From Xaviernesmea oryzae (GTDB lineage Bacteria > Pseudomonadota > Alphaproteobacteria > Rhizobiales > Rhizobiaceae): a stretch of 64,000 nucleotides of DNA. Under the pieces are notes generated by a model. It saw only the letters and a list, made by a program, of their open reading frames with translations. It searched no databases and was not told where the DNA came from. The DNA lies in assembly GCF_900177415.1 (NCBI RefSeq), contig NZ_FXAF01000008.1, forward strand, positions 310,001 through 374,000, written 5' to 3'. The position numbers and the translations under genes are program-made. Of this stretch, positions 18,887 through 26,409 are shown one piece after another (within the stretch, counting starts at the first letter, position 1; every line of letters begins with the position of its first letter).

Positions 18887-19396
18887 ATGAGTGTTCGTGA
18901 TTTGATTCCCTGGAACCGCAACAACGGCAACCAGATTCCGGGTCTCCTGCGCGATGACGACCGTGATCCGTTCCTGTCGCTTCATCGCGAGGTGAACCGC
19001 CTGTTCGATGACGTCTTCCGCGGCTTGGGTACCAGCCTGCCATCCTTCGGAAACGGCTCCGCCTTCAGCACTGGCTGGCCGAATGTCGAGATTTCCGACA
19101 CCGACAAGGAGATCAAGGTGACCGCCGAAGTGCCCGGCCTTGAGGAGAAGGACATCGAGGTCCTGCTCAACGACGGCGTCCTGACGTTGAGGGGCGAAAA
19201 GCGTTCCGAGACGGAAGACAAGGATCGCCAGTTCTCCGAACGCTATTACGGCCGGTTCGAGCGCCGCATCCCGCTCGGCGTCGAGGTCAAGGACGATCAG
19301 GTCGAGGCGCGCTTCAAGAATGGTGTGCTGACCGTGACCTTGCCGAAGAGCGAGAAGGCGCAGTCGCAGGTCAAGCGCATCGCCATCAAGAGCTGA
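18887..19396 (+). CDS. Small heat-shock protein Hsp20 (class C/HspC type)
   Basis: A 169-residue Hsp20 distinct from the one upstream. Residues 1-60 are a variable N-terminal arm starting SVRDLIPWNRNN and containing LHREVNRLFDDVFRG. The alpha-crystallin core follows (PNVEISDTDKEIKVTAEVPG ... FKNGVLTVTLPKS) and the tail has the IAI anchor (KRIAIKS). The start at 18887 has ggaaaggaga upstream. Probably co-transcribed with the ROSE-controlled gene and so heat-induced. Confidence 0.93.
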   Translation: MSVRDLIPWNRNNGNQIPGLLRDDDRDPFLSLHREVNRLFDDVFRGLGTSLPSFGNGSAFSTGWPNVEISDTDKEIKVTAEVPGLEEKDIEVLLNDGVLTLRGEKRSETEDKDRQFSERYYGRFERRIPLGVEVKDDQVEARFKNGVLTVTLPKSEKAQSQVKRIAIKS

Positions 19397-19409
19397 TCGA
19401 TCCAACCCG

Positions 19410-19438
19410 GCCGGCGGTCGCCTTCCGAGGCCGCCGGC
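19410..19438 (+). terminator. GC-rich hairpin after the hsp20 pair
   Basis: Perfect 8-bp stem (gccggcgg at 19410-19417 with ccgccggc at 19431-19438) starting 13 bases after the hsp20 stop. There is no T-run, so it could be a weak or factor-assisted terminator or an mRNA-stabilising hairpin. Confidence 0.45.
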
Positions 19439-19466
19439 ATCCTTCGCCAACAAGGAGGGATGAACA

Positions 19467-19646
19467 ATGGAGACTATCAGAGGCTCGCACCACCAAAGCA
19501 TACGCACCAGCTCGTCAACCGCCGCCGTCGCTTCAAGACTTTTGACCGCGGATGACCGGCATTGGTGGGTTGGCGAGGATGAGGAAGGCCGGTGCGGTTT
19601 CGCCACGGCTTTTTTGTTGCCTTCGAGGCTTTTCCGCCATCTTTAA
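19467..19646 (+). CDS. Hypothetical protein, 59 residues
   Basis: A short frame with an excellent ribosome binding site (aaggaggg, 7 bases before the ATG), directly after the hsp20 pair. It begins METIRGSHHQSIRTSSS and has a central RHWWVGEDEEGRCGF block. It may be the third gene of the heat-shock transcript. No family recognised. Confidence 0.5.
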   Translation: METIRGSHHQSIRTSSSTAAVASRLLTADDRHWWVGEDEEGRCGFATAFLLPSRLFRHL

Positions 19647-19695
19647 GGCGCAACGTCATCCTCCTAGATCATGGCCGTCAGACCGATCACGTAGG

Positions 19696-19830
19696 ATGAC
19701 GCAATTCCGTTTGACCGACCTCTTTCGTGAAAAGAAAGCACTTTATCCAGGAAATGGGAGCCTGGATGACATCTTCAATTTTCTGGAGGAAAAGCGGGAT
19801 GTTGCGCACGAAACGATGTTGAGAGCATGA
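19696..19830 (+). CDS. Hypothetical protein, 44 residues
   Basis: A small acidic helical frame (MTQFRLTDLFREKKALYPG, then DDIFNFLEEKRDVAHETML). It ends 9 bases before another short frame at 19840, and the two may represent one gene broken by a stop. The ribosome binding site (taggatg) is weak. Codon use looks coding; the family is unknown. Confidence 0.35.
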   Translation: MTQFRLTDLFREKKALYPGNGSLDDIFNFLEEKRDVAHETMLRA

Positions 19831-19839
19831 CGGGATGTT

Positions 19840-20013
19840 ATGGTCTGGGAGCCCGAGCTGGGGGAGATCAGCCGCATAACCCTGTGGCAGAGCCTGCGAT
19901 GCGTCAGGCTCGTCCTCTGGGACGAACGGAGTAACAAGCTGGTCTCGTTCCGAGATGCCGCCAAAGCGGCCGGGTCCTCAGGTTGCGACATCAATCTCCA
20001 GATACAACCTTAA
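19840..20013 (+). CDS. Hypothetical protein, 57 residues
   Basis: This frame begins MVWEPELGEISRITLWQSL and continues with a VRLVLWDERSNKLVSFRDAA block that looks like a small beta-rich domain. It follows the 44-codon frame by 9 bases. Either a coupled pair or a split gene. No ribosome binding site better than gggatgtt. Function unknown. Confidence 0.4.
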   Translation: MVWEPELGEISRITLWQSLRCVRLVLWDERSNKLVSFRDAAKAAGSSGCDINLQIQP

Positions 20014-20029
20014 TTAACCGCCCGCACAC

Positions 20030-20193
20030 CTTGTTCTCACCACAGTTGAAGCCCATACATATTCATCGACTTTGCTTGTTGAGCTATGTTTTCGCACCAC
20101 GGGTGCCCGAGCTGATCTTCCCTCTCAAACTCGATGACAGCCGCATCCGGCGACCGGCCGGCTGCGAACCCTTACGATTGAAAGGATATCGGC
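20030..20193 (+). promoter_or_regulatory. Long 5' leader of the first cold-shock gene
   Basis: About 160 bases before the csp start share blocks with the leader of the second csp gene (25985-26137): ttgcttgt-gagct, gttttcgc, agctgatctt and the final gattgaaaggat before the ATG. Conservation in a non-coding stretch suggests a structured cold-responsive mRNA leader, as known for cspA-type genes. Confidence 0.55.
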
Positions 20194-20403
20194 ATGAACG
20201 ATGGTATCGTAAAATTCTTCAACACCGCAAAAGGCTTCGGCTTCATTCAGCCCTCCGACGGCTCCAAGGACGTGTTTGTTCACATCTCCGCCGTCGAGCG
20301 CGCAGGCATGACCTACCTCAGCGAAGGCCAGAAGGTCAGCTATGACCTCGTGGCGGACAAGCGTTCAGGCAAAAGCGCAGCCGAAAACCTTCAGGCTGCA
20401 TAA
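20194..20403 (+). CDS. Cold-shock protein CspA family
   Basis: A 69-residue OB-fold RNA chaperone: RNP1 is KGFGFIQP (residues 13-20) and RNP2 is DVFVHISAVE. It binds single-stranded RNA and prevents secondary structure in the cold. The start has tgaaaggat upstream. A related copy at 26138-26347 is about 80 per cent identical by eye. A long conserved leader and a rho-independent terminator surround the gene. Confidence 0.96.
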   Translation: MNDGIVKFFNTAKGFGFIQPSDGSKDVFVHISAVERAGMTYLSEGQKVSYDLVADKRSGKSAAENLQAA

Positions 20404-20467
20404 TGCCACCAGGCTTCCGGTCTTTGACCACGGATGTACTGGCACAGATCATAGAAGCTTTGGAGAA

Positions 20468-20497
20468 GGTCGGGTCTCGCCCGGCCTTTTATTTTTC
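20468..20497 (+). terminator. Rho-independent terminator of the first csp gene
   Basis: Stem ggtcggg (20468-20474) with cccggcc (20480-20486), loop tctcg, followed by ttttattttt. One G-T pair. The second csp gene has a matching terminator at 26410-26436. Confidence 0.8.
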
Positions 20498-20516
20498 TCT
20501 CACGAAAGCGATTTTC

Positions 20517-20687
20517 ATGAAAAAGACAGACGTACAACAGCAGTTGAAGAGAGCTGAACGCCAGATCGCCAATACCAGCGGTGGCGGGCATCTCGGGGGT
20601 ACGAATTTCGGCCAGGGCTATGATGCGAAGACATCGTCGGCGAGAGGCAAGCTGGAAAAGAGCCGCAGAAATGGCGGCAAGAACTGA
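20517..20687 (+). CDS. Hypothetical basic protein, 56 residues
   Basis: A short, very basic protein (MKKTDVQQQLKRAERQIA, then a Gly-rich GGGHLGGTNFGQGYDAKTS, ending KSRRNGGKN). The composition suggests binding to nucleic acid or ribosomes, which is inference. It follows the first csp terminator and is itself followed by a terminator at 20719, so it is probably a separate transcription unit. No ribosome binding site is obvious (gaaagcg). Confidence 0.5.
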   Translation: MKKTDVQQQLKRAERQIANTSGGGHLGGTNFGQGYDAKTSSARGKLEKSRRNGGKN

Positions 20688-20718
20688 CCGGCTTTGCCCT
20701 TTCCGGTCGGAACATGGG

Positions 20719-20745
20719 CCCGCCAGAAATGGCGGGTTTTCTTTG
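20719..20745 (+). terminator. Rho-independent terminator
   Basis: Perfect stem cccgcc (20719-20724) with ggcggg (20731-20736), loop agaaat, then ttttctttg. It ends the unit of the 56-residue basic protein. Confidence 0.8.
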
Positions 20746-20963
20746 TCCGCGGACCCGTTTGATCCGTTGGAACCCATCCCCCGGGCGCTATCGCGACGAT
20801 AATCCGTGGAAATCTCGCAATGGCGCAATATTCGCCAGAGAAACGGCCGCGCGGGCCTTTGTTAAGACTTAATCACCCTCCATCGTCCCCCATCGCCAAC
20901 AACTGATACGGGCGTTGTCGTAAGGGCGGCCAAGGTGCCCTAGCCCCAATCGAGGAGGACGGC

Positions 20964-21083
20964 ATGTCTTCCATGTCCCGGCATTTTTTGCACAATTCAT
21001 ATGACATCGTGGCGCCCAGAGCAGTGACAGGCCTGAGCTTTGCCCTCCTCGTCTTCATGGTGGTGGAGGGATGGCTATGGTGA
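20964..21083 (+). CDS. Small single-span membrane protein, 39 residues
   Basis: A 39-codon frame with a strong ribosome binding site (gaggagga, 5-6 bases before the ATG). After a short polar start (MSSMSRHFLHNSYD) it has one hydrophobic span (LSFALLVFMVVEGWLW) running to the end. Its stop overlaps the start of the DUF982 gene at 21071, indicating translational coupling. The leader gccctagcccc upstream is repeated before 23803. Confidence 0.5.
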   Translation: MSSMSRHFLHNSYDIVAPRAVTGLSFALLVFMVVEGWLW

Positions 21084-21568
21084 AAGCACATGATCTCCGC
21101 TATCCTTCTGACGGCAGCCATATTTTACGCGGGGTCCTGAAACGCGCTCGCTATGCCACGACAGACCTGAAAGCTGTTGCGGGCGCAGATCATCTGCGGG
21201 AAATCGCTCTTATCGAGCGCATTCTATCCGCGACGATCTCGCTGGAGGCCTCTCCTTCGCCGTCTCGCCAACGTGCTAAGCAGGCCGCGCTCGCGTCTTC
21301 AGAGCACGAGGGTGGTTCAATTCAGCCGGCCGAGGGGAAGAATATGCCGTCGACCACACGATGGATGCCGCCGGTCAAGATCGGGAATGCTTCGATCATT
21401 GGTCCTTTGGAGGCGCATCACTTCATGATGAAGCGCTGGCCCCATGTAAAAGGGGCAAAATTTGCGCTGGCGCACATGGCGATCTTGGCGGCCCTGGACG
21501 GACGTCAGACGTCTCAGGAAGCCCGCGCCTCCTTCGATAGAGCAGTAAAGGAGGCGTGCCTGAACTAG
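21071..21568 (+). CDS. DUF982-containing protein, 165 residues
   Basis: The C-terminal ~70 residues match the rhizobial DUF982 pattern: PVKIG, then IIGPLEAHHFMMKRWPHVKG, an Ala-rich helix with AALDGRQTSQEARASF and a final AVKEACL. The N-terminal ~90 residues are a separate helical segment (HILRGVLKRARYATTDLKAV). Domain function is not known. It is translationally overlapped with a small membrane protein. Two further DUF982 genes are in the window (21662 and 53296). Confidence 0.7.
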   Translation: MAMVKAHDLRYPSDGSHILRGVLKRARYATTDLKAVAGADHLREIALIERILSATISLEASPSPSRQRAKQAALASSEHEGGSIQPAEGKNMPSTTRWMPPVKIGNASIIGPLEAHHFMMKRWPHVKGAKFALAHMAILAALDGRQTSQEARASFDRAVKEACLN

Positions 21569-21661
21569 AGCGTTTCCTATCAGCGCGGCATTTTCAAAGA
21601 CTGGTAGTTCCGCGATCCGTCACAGTAGCAATCTCGTATCGGCGGCAATTATGGAGCGACC

Positions 21662-21928
21662 GTGGACGCGGACATCATACGAATTGAATTTAAAATACGT
21701 TGGAAAGTGCCGGTTTATGTCGCCGTCGGAGATGAGCCGACCCGCAAGGTAACCGGCCCTCAAGATGCTCTTCAATATTTGAGCGACAATCGGGCCATCC
21801 AGACAGGATTTCCTTACTGGAGAGCGCGCCATCGTTGTTACGACGCGCTGAAAGGCTTGATCACGCCTGAGGAAATGCGCGATGACTTCATCGCCGCATG
21901 CGCGCAGGCGGATTTTCGCCTGAGATAG
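21662..21928 (+). CDS. DUF982 protein, 88 residues
   Basis: A compact DUF982 protein: VPVYVAVGDEPTRKVTGPQD, LQYLSDN, then YWRARHRCYDALKGLI and a final DDFIAACAQADFRLR. The usual tryptophan-proline pair after the first helix is missing (IQTGFPYW instead). It stands alone on the plus strand; the next five genes run the other way. Role unknown. Confidence 0.7.
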   Translation: MDADIIRIEFKIRWKVPVYVAVGDEPTRKVTGPQDALQYLSDNRAIQTGFPYWRARHRCYDALKGLITPEEMRDDFIAACAQADFRLR

Positions 21929-21974
21929 CCGCAAACCACCACTTATGCGCCGGAAGCCTTCCATCTCGCTCGCC

Positions 21975-22217
21975 CTATTCCTGGCGATCGCTGGCAAGAG
22001 CCTCCTCGAGCGCGGCTTCGGTCACGCCGAACGCTTCCGTAAGACCGCCGGAGGCCAAGAAAAAGGTCAGCGTTCTATGATAGCCTTCCCACATGACGTC
22101 GAGAGGCTCTTCGTCGATCTGAACATCGAATTCGCCGGGTGCGTGTGCTTTTTCCATTCCGGGCAGCTTGAAAGCTTTCCGGAACGTGACTTTTCTGATG
22201 CTCGTCCTGGTATTCAT
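21975..22217 (-). CDS. Hypothetical protein, 80 residues
   Basis: A small protein beginning MNTRTSIRKVTFRKAFKLPG and containing GEFDVQIDEEPLDVMWEGYH. The pattern (FxxPFxLxGxdexxPAGxYxVxTDEE) resembles small rhizobial proteins I know only as hypothetical. I chose the ATG at 22217 over one at 22250 because the conserved part starts there and gaggg lies upstream. It is the last of a minus-strand row of five small genes. Confidence 0.6.
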   Translation of the reverse strand: MNTRTSIRKVTFRKAFKLPGMEKAHAPGEFDVQIDEEPLDVMWEGYHRTLTFFLASGGLTEAFGVTEAALEEALASDRQE

Positions 22218-22253
22218 GGAAGACCCTCGCAAGGCGGCTCCGGAAGTCACAAG

Positions 22254-22514
22254 CTAACCCAGATCCGCAGCCGTGAGCGTATAGGTCGTTCCACGCTTGG
22301 GGTGATAAAGTCTCGTCGCGGCTTCCTGGATATCGGGGCGGGCCGCATCGAAGGCCCTGAGATAATCCGTCTCCGACATGCTGGCTGACGTCTTTGCAAG
22401 CGCCGCCGCCTCCACGAAGAACCGAACCTCGAACATGCCGTCATAGCCGAGAAAGCGCACCACCTGGCGCACGTCGTCGAAGCTGCGGCTCCTGTTCGGA
22501 AAAAGAAGGGTCAT
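22254..22514 (-). CDS. DUF1488-family protein, 86 residues
   Basis: Begins MTLLFPNRSRSFDDVRQVVR and continues FLGYDGMFEVRFFVEAAAL, which fits the DUF1488 family (LxFPNxSRSYD start, then EVxFFVE). The last part reads RGTTYTLTAADLG. A gaggagcgcc box directly precedes the ATG at 22514. Family role is not known; members are common near small stress genes in rhizobia. Confidence 0.75.
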   Translation of the reverse strand: MTLLFPNRSRSFDDVRQVVRFLGYDGMFEVRFFVEAAALAKTSASMSETDYLRAFDAARPDIQEAATRLYHPKRGTTYTLTAADLG

Positions 22515-22567
22515 GGCGCTCCTCCGCTTCAAAAATTCAGAACGCCGGACCGGCCGCTCTCGATGGG

Positions 22568-22861
22568 TTACTTGTTCTTCAGAAGCCACATCTTGCCGGC
22601 CATGGTAATACCGTGAGCGGCCTCTTGCGTCCCCCCGTCGGAATCGAGACTGCGCAGCAGCCCGAACTCCAGCAATGTGTCCAATGTCGCCGACGTCAGA
22701 AACTTGATCTTTTGCGGCCGCTCTTGAAAACGATCGTTCTTTGCGTAGGTGATAGAGGCATCGCGATGTGTCCATTTATTTGCCTCCCGCGGAAACAGGT
22801 CGCCTTTCTTGGCGAGCTTGAGACCCCTGATCTGGGCGGGTGTGAGCGTGATCGTCTTCAC
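22568..22861 (-). CDS. Hypothetical protein, 97 residues
   Basis: Begins MKTITLTPAQIRGLKLAKKG and ends AGKMWLLKNK, with a central FLTSATLDTLLEFGLLRSLD that could be a winged-helix-like region. I do not recognise a named family. It belongs to the minus-strand row of small genes and starts 113 bases downstream of the previous stop. Confidence 0.55.
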   Translation of the reverse strand: MKTITLTPAQIRGLKLAKKGDLFPREANKWTHRDASITYAKNDRFQERPQKIKFLTSATLDTLLEFGLLRSLDSDGGTQEAAHGITMAGKMWLLKNK

Positions 22862-22973
22862 TGTTCGGTCCTTGCATAGGTAGAAAGATAGGGAAATTGT
22901 TGCCTATGGTCCCTCTGCTGCGCTGGATGGATCCAATCACAGCGGCCAGGCAGATCGCGCCGGCACCGCCACT

Positions 22974-23219
22974 TCACGACTTCCGGCGGGTCAGCGGATA
23001 TGCTTCGGCTTCATAGAGTTTACGCATCTGCATACCATCGAAACGCGCTTCCTCGACTTCAAGAACGGATCCCCGAAGGAGAGAGGCCGGCATTTCCTCG
23101 ATCGCGAAGCGAAGGGCTTCGGCGGCGGAATCGAACCTCTTATACCGAAGGCGGCTTCTTCTCTTGATGGTCTTGCACGGGTAAAGCCCCGCGCCGGCAC
23201 TGTAGTCGAAAACCGCCAT
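22974..23219 (-). CDS. Hypothetical protein, 81 residues
   Basis: Begins MAVFDYSAGAGLYPCKTI and has RYKRFDSAAEALRFAIEEMP and VLEVEEARFDGMQMRKLYE blocks. I recognise this pattern as a widespread small hypothetical family in Rhizobiales. The start at 23219 fits the conserved beginning; the frame stays open to 23288. Function unknown. Confidence 0.65.
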   Translation of the reverse strand: MAVFDYSAGAGLYPCKTIKRRSRLRYKRFDSAAEALRFAIEEMPASLLRGSVLEVEEARFDGMQMRKLYEAEAYPLTRRKS

Positions 23220-23284
23220 AAACTTGTTCCTTGCAGTTAAGGATTGTCGAGGACGGTCGGACCTCACCGTCCCCTCCTGCGGCA

Positions 23285-23482
23285 TCAACGGAAGAACGAA
23301 GCCAGTCCGACCGTGTCCGCTGCCCGCTTTTCGAGGCGCTGCTGCATCTCGGCGAGTTTCATCTCCCGCTTGCGGAGAGCTTGTCTGCTGTGAAAATCTC
23401 GCAGCTTCGCGGCGGCGGATCCCTCTTCGGGATCAGAACGCTTGAACAAGCTTTCGGCGGCATGGCGGGTAGTGTTGATCAT
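23285..23482 (-). CDS. Hypothetical coiled-coil-like protein, 65 residues
   Basis: A strongly charged helical protein (MINTTRHAAESLFKRSDPEE, then KLRDFHSRQALRKREMKLAE and MQQRLEKRAADTVG) that probably forms a coiled coil. A gaggatg box precedes the ATG at 23482. First of the minus-strand small-gene row. No known family. Confidence 0.6.
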   Translation of the reverse strand: MINTTRHAAESLFKRSDPEEGSAAAKLRDFHSRQALRKREMKLAEMQQRLEKRAADTVGLASFFR

Positions 23483-23802
23483 GATGGCATCCTCATGTTG
23501 GCCGCCGGATGAAACATCCGGCACAAACCGCTCCAACCAGTACGGCGGAGTTCGAAACGTTCGCAAAATCAGGGTTTGCCAAGCAACCGGCACAGCCGGG
23601 AGGATCAGGTAGCCGAAAGGCTGAAAACGTAGGACTTATATACGGTTGTAATGCGCCTCTTTCAAGGCGCTATGCGAATAGTCGAAGCGCTGCTTGCCAA
23701 AGGCGGAAACGAAGTCCAGGGTATTATGTCGGCTGCATCTGGTCAGGGCGCTGCCGGTTGAGGGACATACATGCGCCCTAGCCCCGACAAGAGGAGGACG
23801 CG

Positions 23803-24024
23803 ATGTCGCCCCGTTCCTCGCATGCCAACTTCCTGCTTTATTTCCAGAAAATGCTGCTGAACGCCGAGTACAAAAGCGAGCGAAATCCCGGAAATCGTAA
23901 AGTCGGGATAGCCTTTCCCGCGGTTTGCAAGAGGCGGCTGCTTAAAGGCCCGCCACTTGTCGGTCCGGAAATACCGGCCCTCATCGTTCGCGGAACGACT
24001 GAACGAAAGTCAAAACCTCGGTAG
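23803..24024 (+). CDS. Hypothetical protein, 73 residues
   Basis: Begins MSPRSSHANFLLYFQKMLLN and ends in a basic tail (TTERKSKPR). It has a strong ribosome binding site (agaggagga) and an upstream leader (gcgccctagccccga) nearly the same as that before 20964, which supports expression. No family recognised, and composition after residue 30 is poor, so a decayed gene is possible. Confidence 0.4.
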   Translation: MSPRSSHANFLLYFQKMLLNAEYKSERNPGNRKVGIAFPAVCKRRLLKGPPLVGPEIPALIVRGTTERKSKPR

Positions 24025-24123
24025 GTCCGCATCGTCGTATCCTGCTCTTGCCCCACCTTCCTCCATGTCTTCACGGCCTTCAGGTTTAGAAGACGAGAGA
24101 GGCAGACCTATCGGAGACACCTC

Positions 24124-24897
24124 ATGCGCCGACAATCCTACAGGGCGCTGGCCCTGACAATAACCATCCTTCTGCTGTTTGCATCGATGCTCAGTTCCGG
24201 AGCGTTTGGCCAATCCGCCAAACCGGTGCCTGAAAATGCCCGAGCAAGCCGCTATGGCTCAGGCTGGGAGTGCAATCAAGGCTTTCGAAGGCAGGACGAT
24301 GCCTGCCTTCAGGTGGAGCTACCGGACAACGCCTTTCTGACGAACACCTCTTACGGCAAAGGCTGGGATTGCCGCTATGGCTTCCTCGAGAAGGGTGACC
24401 AATGCCTCACCGTTCAAGTTCCGGAGAATGCCTATATCGACCCGTATTCCGGCGATCGCTGGAGATGCCTGCGTGGATACCGCCAAAGCAATATGGGCTG
24501 CGACCCTATAAAAGTCCCGGAAAACGCATTCTTGTCGGATAGTAGCCAAGGGTCCGGCTGGGAATGCGAAAGAGGTTATCGCGCAACACAACTGGCATGC
24601 GTCAAGCTCGAACTTCCCGCCCACGCCTATCTGACAACCAGCGGAGACGAGTGGAGGTGCGACAGAGGCTTTGAGAAGAAAGACCAGGCGTGCGTCGCCG
24701 TTCAGGTTCCGGAGAACGCGATCTTCGTCGACGCGCCCTATGGGCAGAAATGGAAATGCGACCGGGGCTTCGAAATGAAGGCCGATGAATGTTTACAGAT
24801 CAAGCTTCCAGAGAACGCCCATCTCAACTCGACCGGCAATGGCTGGGACTGCAATCGTCCTTACCGGCTTCGCGGTGATGTCTGCATCATGGATTGA
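24124..24897 (+). CDS. Secreted cysteine-repeat protein, seven repeats
   Basis: A 257-residue protein with a Sec signal peptide (hydrophobic 9-25, cleavage probably after GAFG/Q near residue 30). The rest consists of seven tandem repeats of about 31-34 residues, starting at P36. Each reads P-E/D-N-A, a variable loop, G-x-G-W-x-C-x-R-G-F/Y, five or six residues, then C and a V/I-rich strand. There are fourteen cysteines, two per repeat, suggesting one disulphide in each repeat after export. I know no named family; the regular arrangement suggests an elongated binding or scaffold protein in the periplasm or outside the cell. It is monocistronic. Confidence 0.75.
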   Translation: MRRQSYRALALTITILLLFASMLSSGAFGQSAKPVPENARASRYGSGWECNQGFRRQDDACLQVELPDNAFLTNTSYGKGWDCRYGFLEKGDQCLTVQVPENAYIDPYSGDRWRCLRGYRQSNMGCDPIKVPENAFLSDSSQGSGWECERGYRATQLACVKLELPAHAYLTTSGDEWRCDRGFEKKDQACVAVQVPENAIFVDAPYGQKWKCDRGFEMKADECLQIKLPENAHLNSTGNGWDCNRPYRLRGDVCIMD

Positions 24898-24938
24898 AAA
24901 CCAGTCGAGGCGCTGTATCCGGCGCCTCCTCAACGAAT

Positions 24939-25079
24939 TCATTTCTGTTTCTTCCCCAGGCCAAAGCCGCTGCTGGCAAGCTTGACCTGTGCTTCCTGCG
25001 CCGCAGTCACCGGGGTTGCGTTTCTGTCCTTCTTCGGTTTTCGCGCTTCCCGGTTGCTGTGCATTTGTCCTTTGGCCAT
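24939..25079 (-). CDS. Hypothetical basic protein, 46 residues
   Basis: Begins MAKGQMHSNREARKPKKD and ends SSGFGLGKKQK. An aaaggaggct box precedes the ATG at 25079. The highly basic N-terminal pattern is common in rhizobial small proteins next to stress genes; function unknown. It converges with the cysteine-repeat gene, ending 42 bases from it. Confidence 0.6.
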   Translation of the reverse strand: MAKGQMHSNREARKPKKDRNATPVTAAQEAQVKLASSGFGLGKKQK

Positions 25080-25158
25080 TTCAGCCTCCTTTGTACGATG
25101 GTCTGCAAGATTGTTTTCGTTCATGACGACGCAACAGGCGGCTCGCCGCGACCGCAAT

Positions 25159-25455
25159 TCAAAGCGCACTTATAGCGGAGGCAGTGGTGTCCCTGCGTTC
25201 ACCCAGGTAAGCGGCAATGCCGATGAAGCGCGTCTCCCTCGCAGCCATGACGATGGATCTTTTGTAGCCTTGATCGGCGAGATGGGAGAGCGTGATACCT
25301 GCTCCGGTGACGCCCGCCTGAAAGCGTCTGATGGCGATATCCGCCTGCCGGGCACGCTCGCCGGCTTCCCCGATTTCGATATTCTCCCGGTATGCCGATC
25401 CACTAACCCGGACCAGATTGCGAGCAATGCTTTTGGGATGAAGGATGGAAGACAT
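25159..25455 (-). CDS. Hypothetical protein, 98 residues
   Basis: Begins MSSILHPKSIARNLVRVSGS, continues YRENIEIGEAGERARQADIA and ends with a VMAARETRFIGIAAYLGERR helix. A strong aaaggagga box lies before the ATG at 25455. Codon use and helical amphipathicity look genuine. I cannot name the family. Confidence 0.6.
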   Translation of the reverse strand: MSSILHPKSIARNLVRVSGSAYRENIEIGEAGERARQADIAIRRFQAGVTGAGITLSHLADQGYKRSIVMAARETRFIGIAAYLGERRDTTASAISAL

Positions 25456-25690
25456 AAGGTCCTCCTTTCATTGGGGCCAGGGTGTGGAAGCCCTGAAGCA
25501 GCAGCGCCCTTGAAACGGCTGCTGAAGTCCGCAGCATGCGCTCATGTCGCGGCAATAGCAACGGATAAGCGCCTCGACACGGAAGCTAAAAGCTCAAGCC
25601 GTCAAAGATGGTGTTCCGCCAGCATCCGAATAAAATGCTCGCAATCTTTAAAGCCGGCGCCATATCGTCATGGCAACAGAGGATATGACA

Positions 25691-25948
25691 ATGAACAGGC
25701 TTCGTCAATTTGCTGCGAGTTCCAATGGGGACAGGTGGTTCCTCGGCCGAGATGATAAGACCCGTGAGGCGTTCGTCCTTCACCGGGGGAACGCGCCGTC
25801 GGGAGGTCATGAAACACGGACGGCCGTGCCGGCGTTTCTGAATCTGAAGCCTGTCGGGCCAGAGCGTGATGCCCTTATCGCAGCATTGGGCGTTTCTGAT
25901 GATTGGGCCGAAGAGGCCCAGGACAGCTACACATCATCGTCCCTTTGA
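25691..25948 (+). CDS. Hypothetical protein, 85 residues
   Basis: Reads MNRLRQFAASSNGDRWFLGR, DDKTREAFVLHRGNAPSGG and then a C-terminal acidic helix with DDWAEEAQD. The first block (SNGDRWFLGR then VLH) looks like a small strand-rich domain. The ATG at 25691 has gaggat six bases before it; 25685 and 25670 are alternatives. Lies just upstream of the second csp unit. Function unknown. Confidence 0.55.
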   Translation: MNRLRQFAASSNGDRWFLGRDDKTREAFVLHRGNAPSGGHETRTAVPAFLNLKPVGPERDALIAALGVSDDWAEEAQDSYTSSSL

Positions 25949-25984
25949 CGAGGTAAACACCACTCGCCCCGCCTTCCTGGGAAC

Positions 25985-26137
25985 ACAGTTGTAGCCTACC
26001 GGTCAAGCATCGAGATTGCTTGTCGAGCTTCGTTTTTACGCGACTGTGTGAAAGCTGATCTTTCCTTTCAAAATCGATCCTTTGTCGCCGGCATGTTGCC
26101 AGGTGGCGGATAGGTAACGATTGAAAGGATGATCGTT
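25985..26137 (+). promoter_or_regulatory. Long 5' leader of the second cold-shock gene
   Basis: Shares ordered blocks with the leader of the first csp gene: ttgcttgt-gagct, cgttttt, agctgatctt, ttcaaaatcgat and gattgaaaggat just before the start. The non-coding match supports a conserved cold-responsive leader. Confidence 0.55.
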
Positions 26138-26347
26138 ATGAACAACGGTATCGTTAAATTCTTCGACACCGCAAGGGGATTTGGTTTTATTCAGCCTGCC
26201 GATGGCTCCAAGGATGTGTTCGTCCACATCTCTGCTGTCGAGCGATCTGGCATGACCAGTCTGCTTGAAGGCCAGAAAGTCAGCTACGACCTTGTCGAGG
26301 ACAAGCGTTCCGGAAAGGTAACCGCGGAAAACCTGCAGGTAGCCTAA
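26138..26347 (+). CDS. Cold-shock protein CspA family, second copy
   Basis: A 69-residue CspA-type protein with RNP1 RGFGFIQP and RNP2 DVFVHISAVE. It differs from the copy at 20194 by a scatter of substitutions, while leader and terminator are also alike, so this is a duplicated transcription unit. The ATG at 26138 is preferred to 26129 by comparison with the other copy. Confidence 0.96.
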   Translation: MNNGIVKFFDTARGFGFIQPADGSKDVFVHISAVERSGMTSLLEGQKVSYDLVEDKRSGKVTAENLQVA

Positions 26348-26409
26348 AACGGCATCGCTTCCATCTTTGGCCACGGATGCCCTGACGAGGATTGTCCCGG
26401 CAACTGGAA

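Noticed and set aside
23600..23800. A hairpin gcgcct-ctttca-aggcgc considered as a terminator
   Set aside because: The stem is only six pairs with no T-run, and it is not positioned after a gene end on either strand.
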